Assembly (NCBI RefSeq): GCF_001984105.1
Contig: NZ_MTQM01000005.1
Coordinates: 186,001-250,000 of the forward strand
Direction: 5' to 3'
From: Microbacterium sp. CSI-V
Lineage (GTDB): Bacteria; Actinomycetota; Actinomycetes; Actinomycetales; Microbacteriaceae
Length of the DNA: 64,000 bases
Made by a program: the position numbers and the translations under genes. This document shows, one piece after another, positions 62,790 through 64,000 of the stretch (positions are counted from its first letter, which is position 1; each line of letters opens with the position of its first letter). The notes beneath the pieces were generated by a model, which was given only the letters and a program-made list of their open reading frames with translations, was not told the DNA's origin and did not search any database.

Positions 62790-63470
62790 TCAGTTGACGC
62801 GGTGGATCATCGTGTTCGCGAATTGATACCTGTAGCCGGCGGCGCGAACGGCGGCGTCGTGACGTGGGTTCTGACCGTACGACGAGCCGTGCAGCCAGAC
62901 GAAAGCAGGTGCGACCTGCCCGGTCACCGCTTCCAGCGCGCGCTTCGACTCGACGACCTCGCGCGCGATGTCGGCATCCGAAGTCACGGTGTCGAACCCT
63001 TCGTGGTGCGCCGTGTGCGGGTAGACGACGTGCGAGCGCGAGAGGTCGTGGACCTCGTCCCAGTTCATGGCGATCCGCCCTCCACGCGTGTCCTCCTCGA
63101 CGAGCGAGATCCAGTGAGCTCGGGCGAAAGCCTCTTGATATCGCGGATCGCAATCGACGAACGATGTCGCGATCGGAAACCATCCGGTGAGCCCGATCTC
63201 GTCGCACAGGGGCGCGGCCACCGTCGCCGAGTTCCGATAGCCCTCGTAGAAGACGGGGATGAGGCCGGGCTTGTCCTTGTGCCATGTGCCGGTCTCGAAA
63301 AGGCGGTCCAGGTCTTCCAGGGTGACCGGCGAGTAGTCGCGGGCGTAGCCCGCCAGCTCGCGCGCGAGCTCGTCTCGTGCACTGCGAGGTGTCGAGTGGT
63401 AGTTGACGACGCGGATGAAATGACCGCGGCGCAGCTGCTCGCGTTGCGCATCGAAGGATGGCTCGGTCAC
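62790..63470 (-). CDS. Polysaccharide-deacetylase-like protein with altered motif 1
   Basis: A 226-residue protein with NodB-like features: N-terminal VNYHSTPRSARDE, a barrel-strand block where CE4 enzymes have TFDDG but here VFYEGYRNS (Y75, E76), and HTAHHEGF (H152, H156) matching the HxxxH zinc motif. The first catalytic Asp pair is lost (Asp-Asp to Tyr-Glu). Start: GTG at 63470, three bases past the previous gene's stop. Cytoplasmic. Perhaps a hydrolase with altered chemistry. Confidence 0.7.
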   Translation of the reverse strand: MTEPSFDAQREQLRRGHFIRVVNYHSTPRSARDELARELAGYARDYSPVTLEDLDRLFETGTWHKDKPGLIPVFYEGYRNSATVAAPLCDEIGLTGWFPIATSFVDCDPRYQEAFARAHWISLVEEDTRGGRIAMNWDEVHDLSRSHVVYPHTAHHEGFDTVTSDADIAREVVESKRALEAVTGQVAPAFVWLHGSSYGQNPRHDAAVRAAGYRYQFANTMIHRVN

Positions 63471-63471
63471 A

Positions 63472-63843
63472 TCAGACCCCTTCCGTGGGTGCAGGATCGG
63501 CCAGGGGCGCAGCTCCCGGCGCGAAATGGGTGTAGGCCACGACCTGCATGGCGGTGATCACGGCGCCCTCGTCGTCGGAGCGCGCCCACGGCACGAGTGC
63601 CGAGGCATATTCGTCGAAGAGCCGCGCGTACGCTTCCCCCTCCGCCTGTTGGACCTGCGTGGGCGCGACCGGAATCGAACGACGCTCGTCGACGATGCCG
63701 AGCACCATCGGGATGCCTTCGCGTTCGAGCCGCCGGTCGTGGCAGGCGCGCATCAGGCCGACGATGTCACCCGCAGCCAGCAGACGCGCGGGCGAGGGGA
63801 GAAGGACGTCGGGGGTGGACGGTTGCGGCGGGGTGTCAGACAC
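63472..63843 (-). CDS. Hypothetical protein, 123 aa
   Basis: GTG start (MSDTPPQPSTPDVLLPSPAR) after the stop of the partial upstream gene (8-bp gap). Mixed alpha/beta composition, no signal peptide. Its stop precedes the deacetylase-like GTG by a base. I do not recognise the family. Coupled genes upstream and downstream make it likely real. Confidence 0.7.
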   Translation of the reverse strand: MSDTPPQPSTPDVLLPSPARLLAAGDIVGLMRACHDRRLEREGIPMVLGIVDERRSIPVAPTQVQQAEGEAYARLFDEYASALVPWARSDDEGAVITAMQVVAYTHFAPGAAPLADPAPTEGV

Positions 63844-63851
63844 GGGGATCC

Positions 63852-64000
63852 TCAGCGAACGGTCGGCGCGACGGCCGAGATGACGGGCAGGAGGTGGGCG
63901 ACGACGTCGGCGACCGACTCGCGCGCCATTGTGAGAGCCGGCCGAGGATCGGCGGAGCCTCGGCCGGCGTTCGCGATGGCTGCGCTGTAAGCGGCCGCCA
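63852..64000 (-). CDS. C-terminal fragment of an unidentified protein
   Basis: The last 48 codons of a gene entering from the right edge: AAAYSAAIANAGRGSADPRP, then LTMARESVADVVAHLLPVIS and a stop at 63854. The frame has the same strong codon bias as its neighbours. It is the upstream member of the operon with the 123-aa gene. Family not recognised. Confidence 0.55.
   Translation of the reverse strand, partial: AAAYSAAIANAGRGSADPRPALTMARESVADVVAHLLPVISAVAPTVR

Overview
The window is high-GC actinobacterial DNA, most like Microbacteriaceae and probably Microbacterium. This rests on very strong GC3 bias, GTG starts, ATGA/GTGA stop-start overlaps, a BioQ-type biotin regulator, coenzyme F420 synthesis and general gene content. 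I have run no database search, so the genus is an inference. I see no rRNA, tRNA, CRISPR array, insertion sequence or phage gene.

Layout. (1) 1-14.4 kb is a plant-polysaccharide block. It holds an RbsABC-type sugar ABC importer, a lone acireductone dioxygenase (mtnD), a GH51 arabinofuranosidase behind a MalFG-type permease pair with a coupled 68-codon ORF between them, a divergent binding protein, a GH1-like glycosidase, a secreted BNR-propeller enzyme with CBM and ricin-lectin domains (possible exo-arabinanase), and two tandem LacI paralogues. A palindrome TACAACGTTGTA recurs at four promoters and ties the block into one regulon. (2) 14.4-22.7 kb holds a repeat-filled spacer, a full-length PutA-like protein that has lost its catalytic residues, a CE7 acetyl esterase, a thioesterase, a DUF817 membrane protein, a GNAT enzyme and CofE. 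(3) 22.7-27.9 kb is a biotin operon, bioY-ligase-thiolase-bioM-bioN, read away from a divergent bioQ with its operators. It resembles the Bacillus yhfU-yhfT-yhfS set. (4) 27.9-32.4 kb has a cytochrome b-type membrane protein, a MarR regulator, enoyl-CoA hydratase, isobutyryl-CoA-dehydrogenase-like enzyme and a VIT1 transporter. (5) 32.5-36.1 kb is a cell-wall-anchored 5'-nucleotidase gene cut by one in-frame TAG. (6) 36.2-47.0 kb has a thiolase, an antibiotic-type ABC exporter, TetR plus oxidoreductase, Nudix, DUF4407, aldo/keto reductase, two small hypotheticals and rlmN. (7) 47.2-52.5 kb is a complete beta-glucoside PTS module: BglG antiterminator, RAT/terminator, EIIBCA, phospho-beta-glucosidase and a HAD phosphatase. 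(8) 52.6-56.6 kb has an SDR/enoyl-CoA hydratase/SDR operon, a membrane protein and a GNAT. (9) 56.7-64 kb is a sugar-acid operon (FAH, GH4, IlvD/Edd dehydratase, small Rossmann protein, PfkB kinase) followed by a second partly seen operon with a degenerate polysaccharide deacetylase.

Between the genes lie several different imperfect palindromes of 50-90 bp, mostly at gene 3' ends. At least three families occur more than once in the window. Within genes the heptamer GGATGCC/GGCATCC recurs far more than I would expect. These repeats, the pseudo-PutA, the altered thiolase in the biotin operon and the doubly coupled small ORF are the most unusual features.
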